From contig LNKV01000016.1 of NCBI GenBank assembly GCA_001465935.1, forward strand, positions 496,001 through 560,000: DNA of 64,000 bases. Direction: 5' to 3'. Of the stretch, positions 23,207 to 32,543 are shown in pieces. Within the stretch, counting starts at the first letter, position 1. Each line of letters begins with the position of its first letter. Made by a program: the position numbers and the translations under genes. The notes under the pieces were generated by a model that had not been told where the DNA came from, ran no database searches, and was given only the letters and a program-made list of their open reading frames with translations. This DNA is from Clarireedia homoeocarpa (taxonomy: Eukaryota; Ascomycota; Leotiomycetes; Helotiales; Rutstroemiaceae).

Positions 23207-25895
23207 CTACAGGCTAACCACATCTTGAGCTAGCAAGTCTGTCTCTTTGTCTGTCTCCTTTTCTTTTTGCTTCTGGGCCTTTTTCTCTTCCCTCCTCTCC
23301 ATGGCACTATGCCTGACGTTGTCGATTGCAGAACCCCCTCTTTCTGCCAGGTCCTTTTTCATACTCCTTGTGTTATCGACTGCTCTAGACACGAGATCTG
23401 AAAATGAATGCTCTTCTCGGGCAGTAACAATCCTTTGATGGAGTGACACGCCATCTCTACCTTCCTGAGCACGATCCACGAGATCCTTCCATCCTTCTTG
23501 AATAGTAGCCTTAATATCCGAGCGGGCGGGTAAAGTGATCATGTTATTGTCAGCTCTATATTCTTTCTTGTGATCAACGCGACGGGTTAGATAGACCGTG
23601 GTGGACTCTCCTTGAGCTGCCCGGATTCTTTCGACTTCCTCCTGATATGCAGTGTCATAGATATTGAAGTCAGCCGCAGTTGGAGATTCGGCAATAATTT
23701 CTTCCTGCGGCAATTCAAGAGACTCATTGTCACCGACGCCAGCGCCGATTCCAAGATACAATGGCTCTTCAGCTAGTGGATCATGAGCATGTCCTTTGTC
23801 CCCAGAGCCATTGTGGCGAAGCTCTGGACGCTCCGACAGTGATGCGAGGACATCAGCTGCTTTAACCTCAGGAGTTGTCTTGCTTTTCTCCGTGGGTTCC
23901 TCGCTCAGTGCAAGTGTGCTCGTGGAGTCAATCACGTTGATTAAAGACATCGCCGCTTCCGGCGCAAATTGCCCTTCATGATGGATCCCCTCCGCAGCTA
24001 ATGCCCCTTCTATAATTTGCCTGTCGTCGAGATCATCGCTCTTCGACCTCTGAAGTATTACCTTGGTTGAAGGTTCGTCCAGGCCGAATGATGGATGCAA
24101 AACACGAATGCTTTTACCAAAAGTTCCTGATAATGCGTCGGATCGCTTTTTCTCCAACTTCGTTTTGAATTTCTTGACTGCTTTCATTACAGCAAGCAGA
24201 CCCCCCATTTTTGTGGTGATTGCATGATTGACTTCTATCTCACTTGGAGGCTCTACTAAATCCGCTGTATTCTCTTCCGCAGATAGTAACGGATCCGTAC
24301 CATTTTTGGTCACCCAAGGATGAGCCTACAAAGTTGTTAGTTTCACAAGGTAGTCAAATGAAGATCTACATACTCTGAGTTCCTCCATTCTGATTCTTTT
24401 CTTGGGGTCCTTTTCTAAGAGTCTATGCATCAGATCAACGAACTGAGGATCATCATCAGATAGCTCAAGCTGCTCGTTTTTGATCGCCTCGTATAAGTCA
24501 AGGACACCGCACCGCTCGAACGGGATTCTTCCAAAACGCAGACAGTATAGAGAGATACCCATCGACCAAATGTCAGCTGCTCTTCCGGAAACATCTCCGT
24601 GTCTTGTAACACATAGCTCAGGTGGTAGGAATGCTGGGGAGCCTGCAGATTTAGCTGTCATCATATCCGAAGCTTTTTCGAACATCTCTGAAACACCAAA
24701 GTCCACGATTTTGAGCACATCATCCTGGGTGAGAAGTAAGTTATCAGGTTTGATGTCCCGATGGACAACCCCCTGTGCATGCACTGCAGAATGTTAGTAT
24801 CTCAGTTAGGATGAGAAATCTATTGGCACATACGATATTCAATCCCCAGTATCAAATCTCTGAACCAGCATCTGCAACTTTCCACATCATACGGGTCTGC
24901 CTTTTCACCGAGCCCAACTTTCATAACCACCCCTTTCTTGCACATTTCGAGGACCATATAAAGGGAGTCCTCTTCTGGGTCATCCAGGACCTCTATCAGA
25001 CTAACCAAGTTTGGATGGTTCAGTTTTTTCATGATGGCAATTTCTTCCTTGATTAAGTACAAAGGATTGCCTTGCTCCTCACTGCTATGAATGTCGGATG
25101 CAGAATGGCGGTGCAAGGGAGAGTTGATACCGCCGGCAAGATGTCCTGGCCGTCTAGCAAAGTGTGGTCTTCGAAGAATGTTGGACTGCGCTCGTTTCCG
25201 TAGCCGCGATTTTGAGAATTCTTTGACTGCCTATTGATTCAAAATCAAATTTATGAACTTCATCTCAATTTTGGAGAACTCCTCACATATTCGGTCCCAT
25301 ATTGATCGACTGCCAAGTGGACTGCTCCAAAAGAGCCTCTACCAATTTCATCCTTAATGATGTACTGATTGATATGATGTTCTGCCCTTCCATCTTCCTC
25401 ATTGTTCATGTATTCAGATCTCGCATTGAGAGTTTCCTTTCTGTAATTAGCCAAAACCCAACAACATGTATGAAGCTCTTCACGCCGAGACAATAGGAAG
25501 CTAACCTTGACTTCGCGATGTATCGAGGCACCGCGACGGTGGTGTCTCAAAGGACTCTGATATGCGGGGCTCGATCTCGGGACCGATCAGCAGGGACTAA
25601 CGATAAGGAGGGGTGACATGTACAGATGTTGGATCATAGGCGGCCTGCCATCGTCCAGACGAACAGGTATATCAAGAGAAATACCTATGCCAATAATCGG
25701 TTACCTCGTGTTCTTGCTGTGGGTGCTGCGCTGGTGCTGAATAGTATAGGTAGGGTTGTGGGTGATAATATGATTTATATCTTCGACCCTGTAAAAAAGC
25801 TTACCATGTGAAGAGAGAATACCCACTTCAGCCTCTTTCTTAGTTACATCACCCGGCTGATGTGGACGATCACAATTTCCGGCTGGAGAAGACAT
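23207..25895 (-). CDS. CAMKK / SNF1-activating-type serine/threonine kinase (5' end uncertain)
   Basis: Kinase exons are clear: 25440-25287, 25230-24834, 24783-24374 and 24325-23207, with introns of 48-56 nt. Features in order are GRGSFGAVHL, AVKEFSKSRLRKR, a Ser/His-rich insert typical of CaMKK-like enzymes, YLHAQGVVHRDIKPDNLLL, VDFGVSEMF, GSPAFLPPEL and AHPWVTKNGT. A C-terminal tail of about 370 residues has a basic helix (KAVKKFKTKLEKK). The family (yeast SAK1/TOS3/ELM1, S. pombe ssp1, vertebrate CaMKK) phosphorylates the activation loop of AMPK/SNF1. One phase-consistent 5' model adds exons 25895-25805 and 25545-25506 (736 aa in total). It needs a weak TTTGAG acceptor and a 259-nt first intron, and other frames in this stretch meet stops. 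Kinase identity is strong; the first 45 residues are tentative. Confidence 0.85.
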
Positions 25896-26308
25896 GATCG
25901 ACAGACGTTGGTTGTCTCCTCATTGCAAGAATTCAGGTATATTCCATATGTGTTGGTGAGAGTCTGAAGCCTCGAAGAAGAAGAATGAAGAATTGAAAAA
26001 TGGTCAGATCAGTATTAAAGGAAGGTAAAGTAAGGCTGGCCTGGGCATGGGCTGTAAAAGTTATCAATTATCACTTGGGCGAATGAAGAGCTTTGTTCAT
26101 GGGTTGCACCATTCCGATTAGCCTGTAAGAAGCTTAACTCGGTGCTCCGTAGATTAACCTACATGGCCCCTAGCACGATTGCTGGTGTTTAAGGCTCAGT
26201 CCCTACATGCGAGGTTCACCGGGGCTGTCAACATATGAGAGATCAGCCAGCATTATATACAAGACCAAATAAATAAAATTCTGGTCATAACGCCTATCCC
26301 CCTTCAAG
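25896..26308. other. divergent promoter between CAMKK-like kinase and BET5
   Basis: 413 bp between two start codons on opposite strands. No repeat or further frame stands out. Confidence 0.55.
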
Positions 26309-26975
26309 ATGGTGGTCTATTCCTTCTACATATTCGATCGGCACAGTGAGTTTTTTCTGTCACGCATCCCGCAACCCACAGCAAGCAGCGCATCACATAG
26401 CTAACCACCCTATCCAGCCGAATGCATCTACTCCAAGCTCTGGCACCGCAACAACAGCGAGCGACCGCCCTCCACCACCGCATCCAGCAGCACCCGACCA
26501 CTCACCAGCTCCAGCGCCACCAGCGCCGTTCCTCCCGCCCTAAATGCTCCGCCAGATCTCGGACCTGCACGCGCTCGCGGAAAACTCAGTGCGCAAGACG
26601 ATGCGAAGCTGATCTTCGGTACTATATTCTCACTGCGGAACATGGTGAGGAAGTTGGGTGGCCCAGACGACAGTTTCATTTCCTTCCGCACGGCGCAGTA
26701 TAAGTTGCATTATTATGAGACACCTACGAATATCAAGTTTGTGATGCTTACGGATACGCAAACGTTGAATATGAGGAATGTGCTGCATCAGATATATGTG
26801 AATCTTTATGTTGAGTTTGGTATGTCTTCCTACTACAGGACCAGTGCAAAAGTACTAACATTTTTGCGCAGTTGTTAAAAATCCGCTGTCTCCTGTCGAA
26901 CATCCTGGTGGTGAAGGAGTCGCGAATGAGTTGTTTGAGCTGGCCCTTGATCAATTCGTGAAAGGTGTCCTTTGA
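26309..26975 (+). CDS. BET5: TRAPP complex subunit BET5 (TRAPPC1)
   Basis: Three exons (26309-26345, 26418-26819, 26872-26975) give 180 aa. The opening MVVYSFYIFDRHTECIYSK is the longin-like first strand of the family, and it is split after 12 codons by a 72-nt intron with a CTAAC branch site. Later marks are KLIFGTIFSLRNMVRKL, YKLHYYETPTNIKFVMLTD and HQIYVNLYVEFVVKNPLSP, ending KGVL. It works in the core TRAPP complex, a guanine-nucleotide exchange factor for Ypt1 in ER-to-Golgi traffic. A Ser/Thr/Ala/Pro-rich insert (about residues 24-60) lies between the first and second parts, where yeast also has a variable loop. The first exon is too short to be found as an open frame. Confidence 0.95.
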
Positions 26976-27421
26976 AGTCGATTGACGATACCATGAATAC
27001 TCGTACTAATAGATATCATGCCCATTTTGCGGGAAAGAATGTGAAAACGCAAGGGTGAAGGAAACGGCGCCGGTTGTAATAACACTTAAATCGCCGGGTG
27101 GAAAAGCAGCGTGGCCGCTGGACACATTACACAAGGTCTACACGACCACGAATGTAAGATATGGCACGTTCAGGCAAGAGTCAGGGCATGCTCATGCTTC
27201 ACCCTAGCGTAAAGAGCGTCCGCGAAGGACTCTACATGGACTCATACAAGTCATGCCTGCCTTGGAGCGGGGCTCAGTGCTTAATATACAATAGATATCG
27301 TACCCCTATCGGGTCATTGTAGTTTGGTATCTTTTACATATCTCATTTAGTGCCGGCTATTCCCCTTTTCCGTATTACCCGAATCCCAAATTTCGCTCCT
27401 ATCACCAAGACCATCTCTCTA
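26976..27421. other. intergenic region between BET5 and PEX3
   Basis: About 450 bp of 3' UTR between convergent genes. Nothing else is seen. Confidence 0.6.
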
Positions 27422-29090
27422 TTATGAAGAGCCAGGTCTATCTGCTGTCTCTACCGCTTTGCCCCAGGCGCTTTCAAACTTGCTTGCAGTTCCTACATCT
27501 ATAAGACTCTCCTGCCCAGCCGTGCTGTTGACTGCTGTCACCTCAAACGCGTCTTGTCCCTCTTTTGATACCAATACAGTACTTCCGAGATCATCGACGG
27601 GATTAAATTCGTTCTCGTGACTAGAGTAAACCACTGCTGCAAATGCCTCCAAATCCCTCACTTGTTCCATGGCTTGAAGATATTCATTTGGTACGCCATT
27701 TCCAATAGAGTGAGCTTGCCTGGTTAGAACAGCCAAAATGATCGGGAGTTTCACTGGCTTGGGTTCGATGATCTCTGTTACTCGAGGATCCTCGGATTGT
27801 GTGGGGATCTTGAAGGCTTGTTGAGCAATCTTCTGCTCTACAAGAGTCGAGAATCCCGCATCAAGAAGCATGGTCAACACGTGTGAAAATGGCGGTGAAT
27901 CAACAAGATCTGATGTCTCATCTAGAAGCCGTCTCAAAGGAGATGAGAACGAGATCCCGGGTTCGAGAGATTCCATGCCGGACTCCTTAAGGACATAATC
28001 TTCCTGGTCTCGTGGAGGCAAAAGGTAATGTAGCCACCGAGTCTCCAGTCTATCGGCAGGGGTAGCGCCTTCAACCTTCTTCCGAACCTCGAGGGTCAGC
28101 TCAGAGAACCTCGCCATGGTCAAATCCTCCCGTGGAGAAGTAGTCGCGAACACTTCTTTCACGGCAGCTTCCACTTTGATCATAACTTCCTTCCAACCTC
28201 TATGTAGCAACCACCAGCTGAAAGTCAAGTATCGTCGATTTGTCTCGAAATCATTCCCATATGCCTGATCAACGTTGTCATCGTCGTTGTTTTCCAAGCT
28301 TATAGTTGATTGCTCCTGACCTCCACTGGCTAGGGATACCACGCTCGACAAATAGCTCCTACGGCCTAGGAGGTTGAGCTGTATGCGTGTAAGAAGTGTC
28401 AAAAGAGCGAGAGTATAAATTAAGGTAAACGATCGCGTAATAGCTAATGCATATCAGTATCTGTTCCTTGGCTTTATCTGATCGTCTTAACGAACCGCTG
28501 ATCTTCAGGTCATTCCACAATTGCATCTTAGACTTTTTGGACTTTTGCGCTTGCTGTGCCCCTTTCTGCCCGCCATCTTGCGCTCCGTCGTTATCTACAG
28601 TCGCGCCTGAAGGTATTCCCAGCTGACTTATGTGCATTCCACTCTCACTGAAGCCCGCGATACTCCTACCATCATCATCTGTAATACTTGGTGGACTCGA
28701 TCCAAATTCAGATGGGTGACCCTCACCACCTCGCGCCAGCTTAGCAGCCTTCTGCTGCTGCAATGCAAATGTGATTCGCTCCGTTTCAAGTTCCGCAAGT
28801 ATATTCTCCGTGGCTGTAGGAAGGAGAGCCAAGACGGTGTAGGTGCAGTCCTCCTGATTCTGCTCGAAACGGCGGCGAAGACTAAGGCTCAATGGATAAG
28901 CTTGGATTTAATACCAAATCGAATGCAGATCATACTTCTCTCGAGCTATGCGATCACTGCTCATACGTTGTCGAGCATCCGATATCTTGCCCAACACATA
29001 TTGAGAAGCTACATATCCCACGCCAATGACCCCGAACCCGACCATAAAGGGAGTCTTGTTCCTCCGCACCCATTTCCGGACGGAATTCAT
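27422..29090 (-). CDS. PEX3: peroxisomal biogenesis factor PEX3
   Basis: Three exons (29090-28936, 28881-28496, 28443-27422), introns 54 and 52 nt, encode 520 aa. The N-terminus has a basic start (VRKWVRRNKTPF), a single membrane segment (about residues 15-34, VGFGVIGVGYVASQYVLG) and the family motif RRRFEQNQEDCTYTVLALLP formed across the first junction. Later come ITRSFTLIYTLALLTLLTR and IQLNLLGRRSYLSSVVSL. PEX3 anchors in the peroxisomal membrane and is the docking site for PEX19 carrying peroxisomal membrane proteins. A Gly/Gln/Lys-rich low-complexity stretch near residue 130-165 is a typical filamentous-fungal insert. It is divergent from ATG101 with 355 bp between start codons. Confidence 0.95.
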
Positions 29091-29445
29091 GGCGTTTGAG
29101 TTGCTTTGATAAGGAGAATACTAGGCGACTGTCACATACCGTTAACAAATGGATAAATTAAAATCGGAAGAGTGCGAATAAATGGCTGATGTAAACAACA
29201 AAATATAATTCGCTCCTAGGGAAGCTCCCTTTGTGGACATTCTCAGACATCACCGAGGTTCCAGCCACAAGTCGGCTGAGATGATCACGGACCCACCGAT
29301 AAGAAATCCGGTTACGAAGTACATGATCATTAATGCATAACCGCCTACCCCTCCATGTGCACAAAGCGAACCAAAACGAACCAAAGTGCACGATCAATCT
29401 CTGAATGAAAAACAAGAACGCAAATGCAAAGAGTCCATCATCGCA
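29091..29445. promoter_or_regulatory. shared divergent promoter of PEX3 and ATG101
   Basis: The start codons of PEX3 (minus) and ATG101 (plus) are 355 bp apart with no gene between. Both promoters must lie in or overlap this segment. I could not pick out a specific factor site. Confidence 0.6.
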
Positions 29446-30233
29446 ATGGATCAGCGCCGACCACCCGAGTATATTATTGAGGTGTTCGCGGACCCTACCT
29501 CAGTAAAAGAGGTTATCAGAGGCAAGTTAACAACTGTGTTTCTTACCATCAGCGACATGACATGTGCTAACCGGGCATCAATCAAGCCATTTTACACATG
29601 ATTTTCTTTCACCGATACTTTCCTTCGTTGCGACCAGACACTCGCGATGTCCTCGAAATGTCCCTGCCTTACATCAACAACGTCGAAATCCAAACTCTCA
29701 TCGACCAGAGAACGGCGGCTCTGGTTCGCCAATTGGATTCGAGCTCAGATCTCGGCGCAAGGAACACTGGTGTGAGAGGATTGATGGCTGTACAATTCTT
29801 CGAGAAAAAGCGAAGAAAGGCATGGTTTACAAAAGCTGTATGCAGAATTCCTGCTTCAATTCCGGCCATCCGCGTCGCATTCCCCCCTATTGAAATTGCC
29901 TCGTCGCTAACTTAGTTGGAAAAGGAGGAAGAGGTCTGTTGGGAACAATGGACATTGGATGTTACTTTGGCAACGCCACGGACAGAGAGTGGTAAGCGCG
30001 CGAGACTCTTGTTCGCATCATGACTTTATACTGAGGATTCTACAGAACGAGCGAAAGTCAGAAGTGCGATGGAAGCTATGCTACTGAAGGCGGCAATGAA
30101 GATAGTGACAACGGTCAATAGGGAGAAAGACCATATCCCCCCTATCACCACGAGCGAGGCGAATCCATTTCCTTATCAAATAATAATAAATCCAAAGGGC
30201 GATAGCTGGGGAGCGCGCATGAGCATATTTTAA
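29446..30233 (+). CDS. ATG101: autophagy protein ATG101 (HORMA domain)
   Basis: Four exons (29446-29521, 29587-29837, 29916-29991, 30046-30233) give 196 aa. The start PPEYIIEVFADPTSVKEVIR, the continuation AILHMIFFHRYFPSL, then GLMAVQFFEKKRRKAWF and the C-terminal SWGARMSIF fit the ATG101 HORMA fold. It partners ATG13 in the Atg1/ULK initiation complex. ATG101 is kept in most fungi but absent from S. cerevisiae, which uses Atg29/Atg31. RKAWF is in the place of the WF finger that recruits downstream autophagy factors, which is inference. The first intron begins with GC, not GT (AGAG then GCAAGT), has a TGCTAACC branch site and ends AAG. Only this splice restores the conserved frame. Confidence 0.93.
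29522..29586 (+). other. GC-AG intron 1 of ATG101
   Basis: A 65-nt intron with donor GCAAGT, the classical non-canonical 5' site, and branch site TGCTAACC. The exon junction codon GCC (Ala) rebuilds VIRAILHMIFF. No GT donor in range keeps this frame. Confidence 0.85.
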
Positions 30234-30604
30234 TTGAAAGACAAGGGAAGATGTCGCATTGTAGATATTGCGCGTTTGGCGTTTAAGGAGCTGGGATAGA
30301 GGTCATTTAGGAAACTGATACCCAATATGAATTGTTTTCGGTTCGAAGTTTCCAAGACCACTGCCTACCAATGCTTAATAGCATGAAGTGGATGGGTGAT
30401 TATTTCAGATGGGGAGTTACATAGTAATCACTGTCCCTAGAGCTTGAACGATGGGTTATCGTCACATATCACTACAACCTATGTGCTCAAATAATGGTGT
30501 GCGGTGAGTGGGAGTGGGAGCTTGTTTGAACAAAAGTAGCTCTCGTACTCTTGTCATAAAGTCGTTTCATTCATGTAACATCATAAAGGTCACATCATGT
30601 CATA
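30234..30604. other. intergenic region between ATG101 and the zinc-finger gene
   Basis: About 370 bp between convergent genes. Nothing beyond 3' UTR is seen. Confidence 0.6.
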
Positions 30605-31460
30605 TCATGTCCTGCTAAATCCTCCTCTCCCCCTTCCTCGTCCCCTGCCGAACCTAACGCTAGTTGGGACAAACTTCAATGCAGACATAGCTTTTTCCAA
30701 TCCGTCCATTCCATCGACTCCGGGTATACTAGGCGATGCTGCATCGGAGTTAAGGTTTAATTCATCCTCTTCGGAACCATGCTTGTCAAGGGATGATTGA
30801 CTTTCCAATGTTGCGCTACGCTGTCTTGCTTCTTCAAGCTTCAAATGTGCTGCTGAGCTACGCCGCCGGTGTCCGTGTCGATTTGAGCGAAGCATGGAAC
30901 TTTTGTGATCAATACCATCATTCACAACAAAAAAGTCATACTGATGAGGGAACATATGTTTGTCGATAAGATGTAAACGTCTCTTTTGGGGAGTCGAGCA
31001 CTTTCGGTCACAGTCTTCAACGAAACAAGAGTACTGGTTGACGATCAGTGGCTCTTCTGCCAATAGTTCGAGTGGGACTTACTATTTTCTCTCCCCTATC
31101 TTTCTTGGCACTGACGAAAGCGTCATGGTTTTCCTCGATGTGGAGGCTGAGGAAGTGCTCTGTGGGAAAGTTCTTTCGACATTCAAGACATCGATTCAGG
31201 TGGGACTTGGTGTAGTGAACCTCGTAATCATCATAGGATGCGAAGGATAGCGTCGAACGGTGACCGGGCAGTGAACATCGCATGATCGATTGCCCCTCAC
31301 CGCTTTCCTGGTCAAGATGGAGAAATTTGGAGGAGGTTGGAGTGGCAGAGTTGGAGGTCGCCTCGGCGTCTGGTACCTCAGAAAGACTAGGAGTTCCTAC
31401 CAATTGCGAATCCGGAGATGAAGGCTCTTCGCAGTCTTCTTCTCGTGAGCGTTTAGCCAT
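30605..31460 (-). CDS. C2H2 zinc-finger protein, ZNF511-like
   Basis: Exons 31460-31083 and 31033-30605 with a 49-nt phase-0 intron; 268 aa. After an acidic Ser/Thr-rich start, three Cys/His clusters follow. MRCSLPGHRSTLSF with HYTKSH is the first, NRCLECRKNFP with LHIEENH the second, and YSCFVEDCDRKC with RRLHLIDKH the third. HMFPHQYDFFVVNDGIDHKS is the hallmark region after the last finger in the ZNF511/C2H2-finger fungal family. The tail is Arg/Gly-rich (GRGRGRGRGG), suggesting RNA contact. Function is not established in fungi. The reading after the intron restores the third finger, without which the frame diverges. Confidence 0.85.
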
Positions 31461-31821
31461 TGTGTGGAGAAAGAAAAGGAAAGGCTGGTGAGCACGGGGG
31501 AAAATACTCTATTCCTGAAAATGTTACCTCTGCAATGTACTGTACTCGTAGAATCTAGATTCTCTTGGTGCTACGTCTCAACTTGTGGTAGAATCTATGA
31601 AGATTTGTCTTTGAAGAGTACCGACAAAGGCAGTGACAGTAGGATAACCAGAGTTGCAGTGATTGTCTTTTCTTTTCGGTCGTGCAATTTTCCTCCTCGG
31701 ACAGGATTGCTAGCGGATGGAAGTCTGCATCTGCGTTGATGTGGGACAGAGGACGGACAACCACTTAGCATACCAGCATACATACCACTTACCGCTTGCT
31801 TACCTTGCAGCCTTACGCCAA

Positions 31822-31865
31822 TGGGTATCGAGGATATCGAGGGTATTGAGGGTATTGAGGGTATC
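31822..31865. repeat. 9-bp GGTATTGAG minisatellite
   Basis: Five imperfect tandem copies, starting with GGTATCGAG variants. Confidence 0.85.
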
Positions 31866-31939
31866 CAATACCCCCTCAGCCTTACATGGCCATGCTTGAT
31901 GCACTCACTCCTCAAGGGGCTGGCTGAAGTCACTACCAA

Positions 31940-32007
31940 GTACGAAGTAACATACAAAGTACCATACGAAGTACCATACAAAGTACCATACAAAGTACCA
32001 TACGAAC
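31940..32007. repeat. 12-bp AAAGTACCATAC minisatellite
   Basis: About five copies with A/G variation at one position (AAAGTACC against GAAGTACC). The same AAGTACC/GGTACTT motif recurs in other intergenic repeats at 62.1 and 62.76 kb. Confidence 0.85.
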
Positions 32008-32543
32008 ACTTGCTATTAACGCTTCACGCTTTTTCCAAAATAATTGCGTGTGAAGGATAAGGATGAAAATACAAAAATACGTCGTAGTGGCTCACCCACT
32101 CACCCGTTCACCCTCTCTCCCGCTCACCCTGCATGTGTTAGACGACAAACGAGTCTTCTTTTCCGGCTTCGACCTCACACTTCAAGTGCAGTGCACACCT
32201 GCAATTCAAAAGTTGCCATCATCATTCCCTCAATTATTCACAGATGTATCGTCATACGGCCCCGAAAGACCATCAAGTCTTCTTCGTTTACTTGCAGCCT
32301 TGTCTAATTCCTTGAATCGCCTTTTTTCAAGTGAAGTTACTCGGAGAAGAGCGGTAACTAACTTATCGGTCCCTCTCGATTCACTTCACTCCATCTTCTA
32401 AACTTGCCCCCTCATATCCCACCAAGACCCTATGGACTATTCCTACGACTGTGCACTTTGCGGAGGACCACAATCTATCTAACCCCAAGGGCCTGACCGC
32501 GCGGGGTCCTGTATATTTCTTTCTCCAAAATTAAAGTCTAGCT

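Larger units (their letters stand above)
31461..32543. other. 1.1-kb divergent promoter region with two minisatellites
   Basis: Between the zinc-finger gene and the SMG7-like gene. It contains a 9-bp GGTATTGAG repeat (31822-31865) and a 12-bp AAAGTACCATAC repeat (31940-32007). No gene is seen. Confidence 0.6.

Noticed and set aside
30330..30365. A GGTTCGA motif resembling a tRNA T-arm
   Set aside because: No acceptor-stem pairing, anticodon arm or A box could be found around it.
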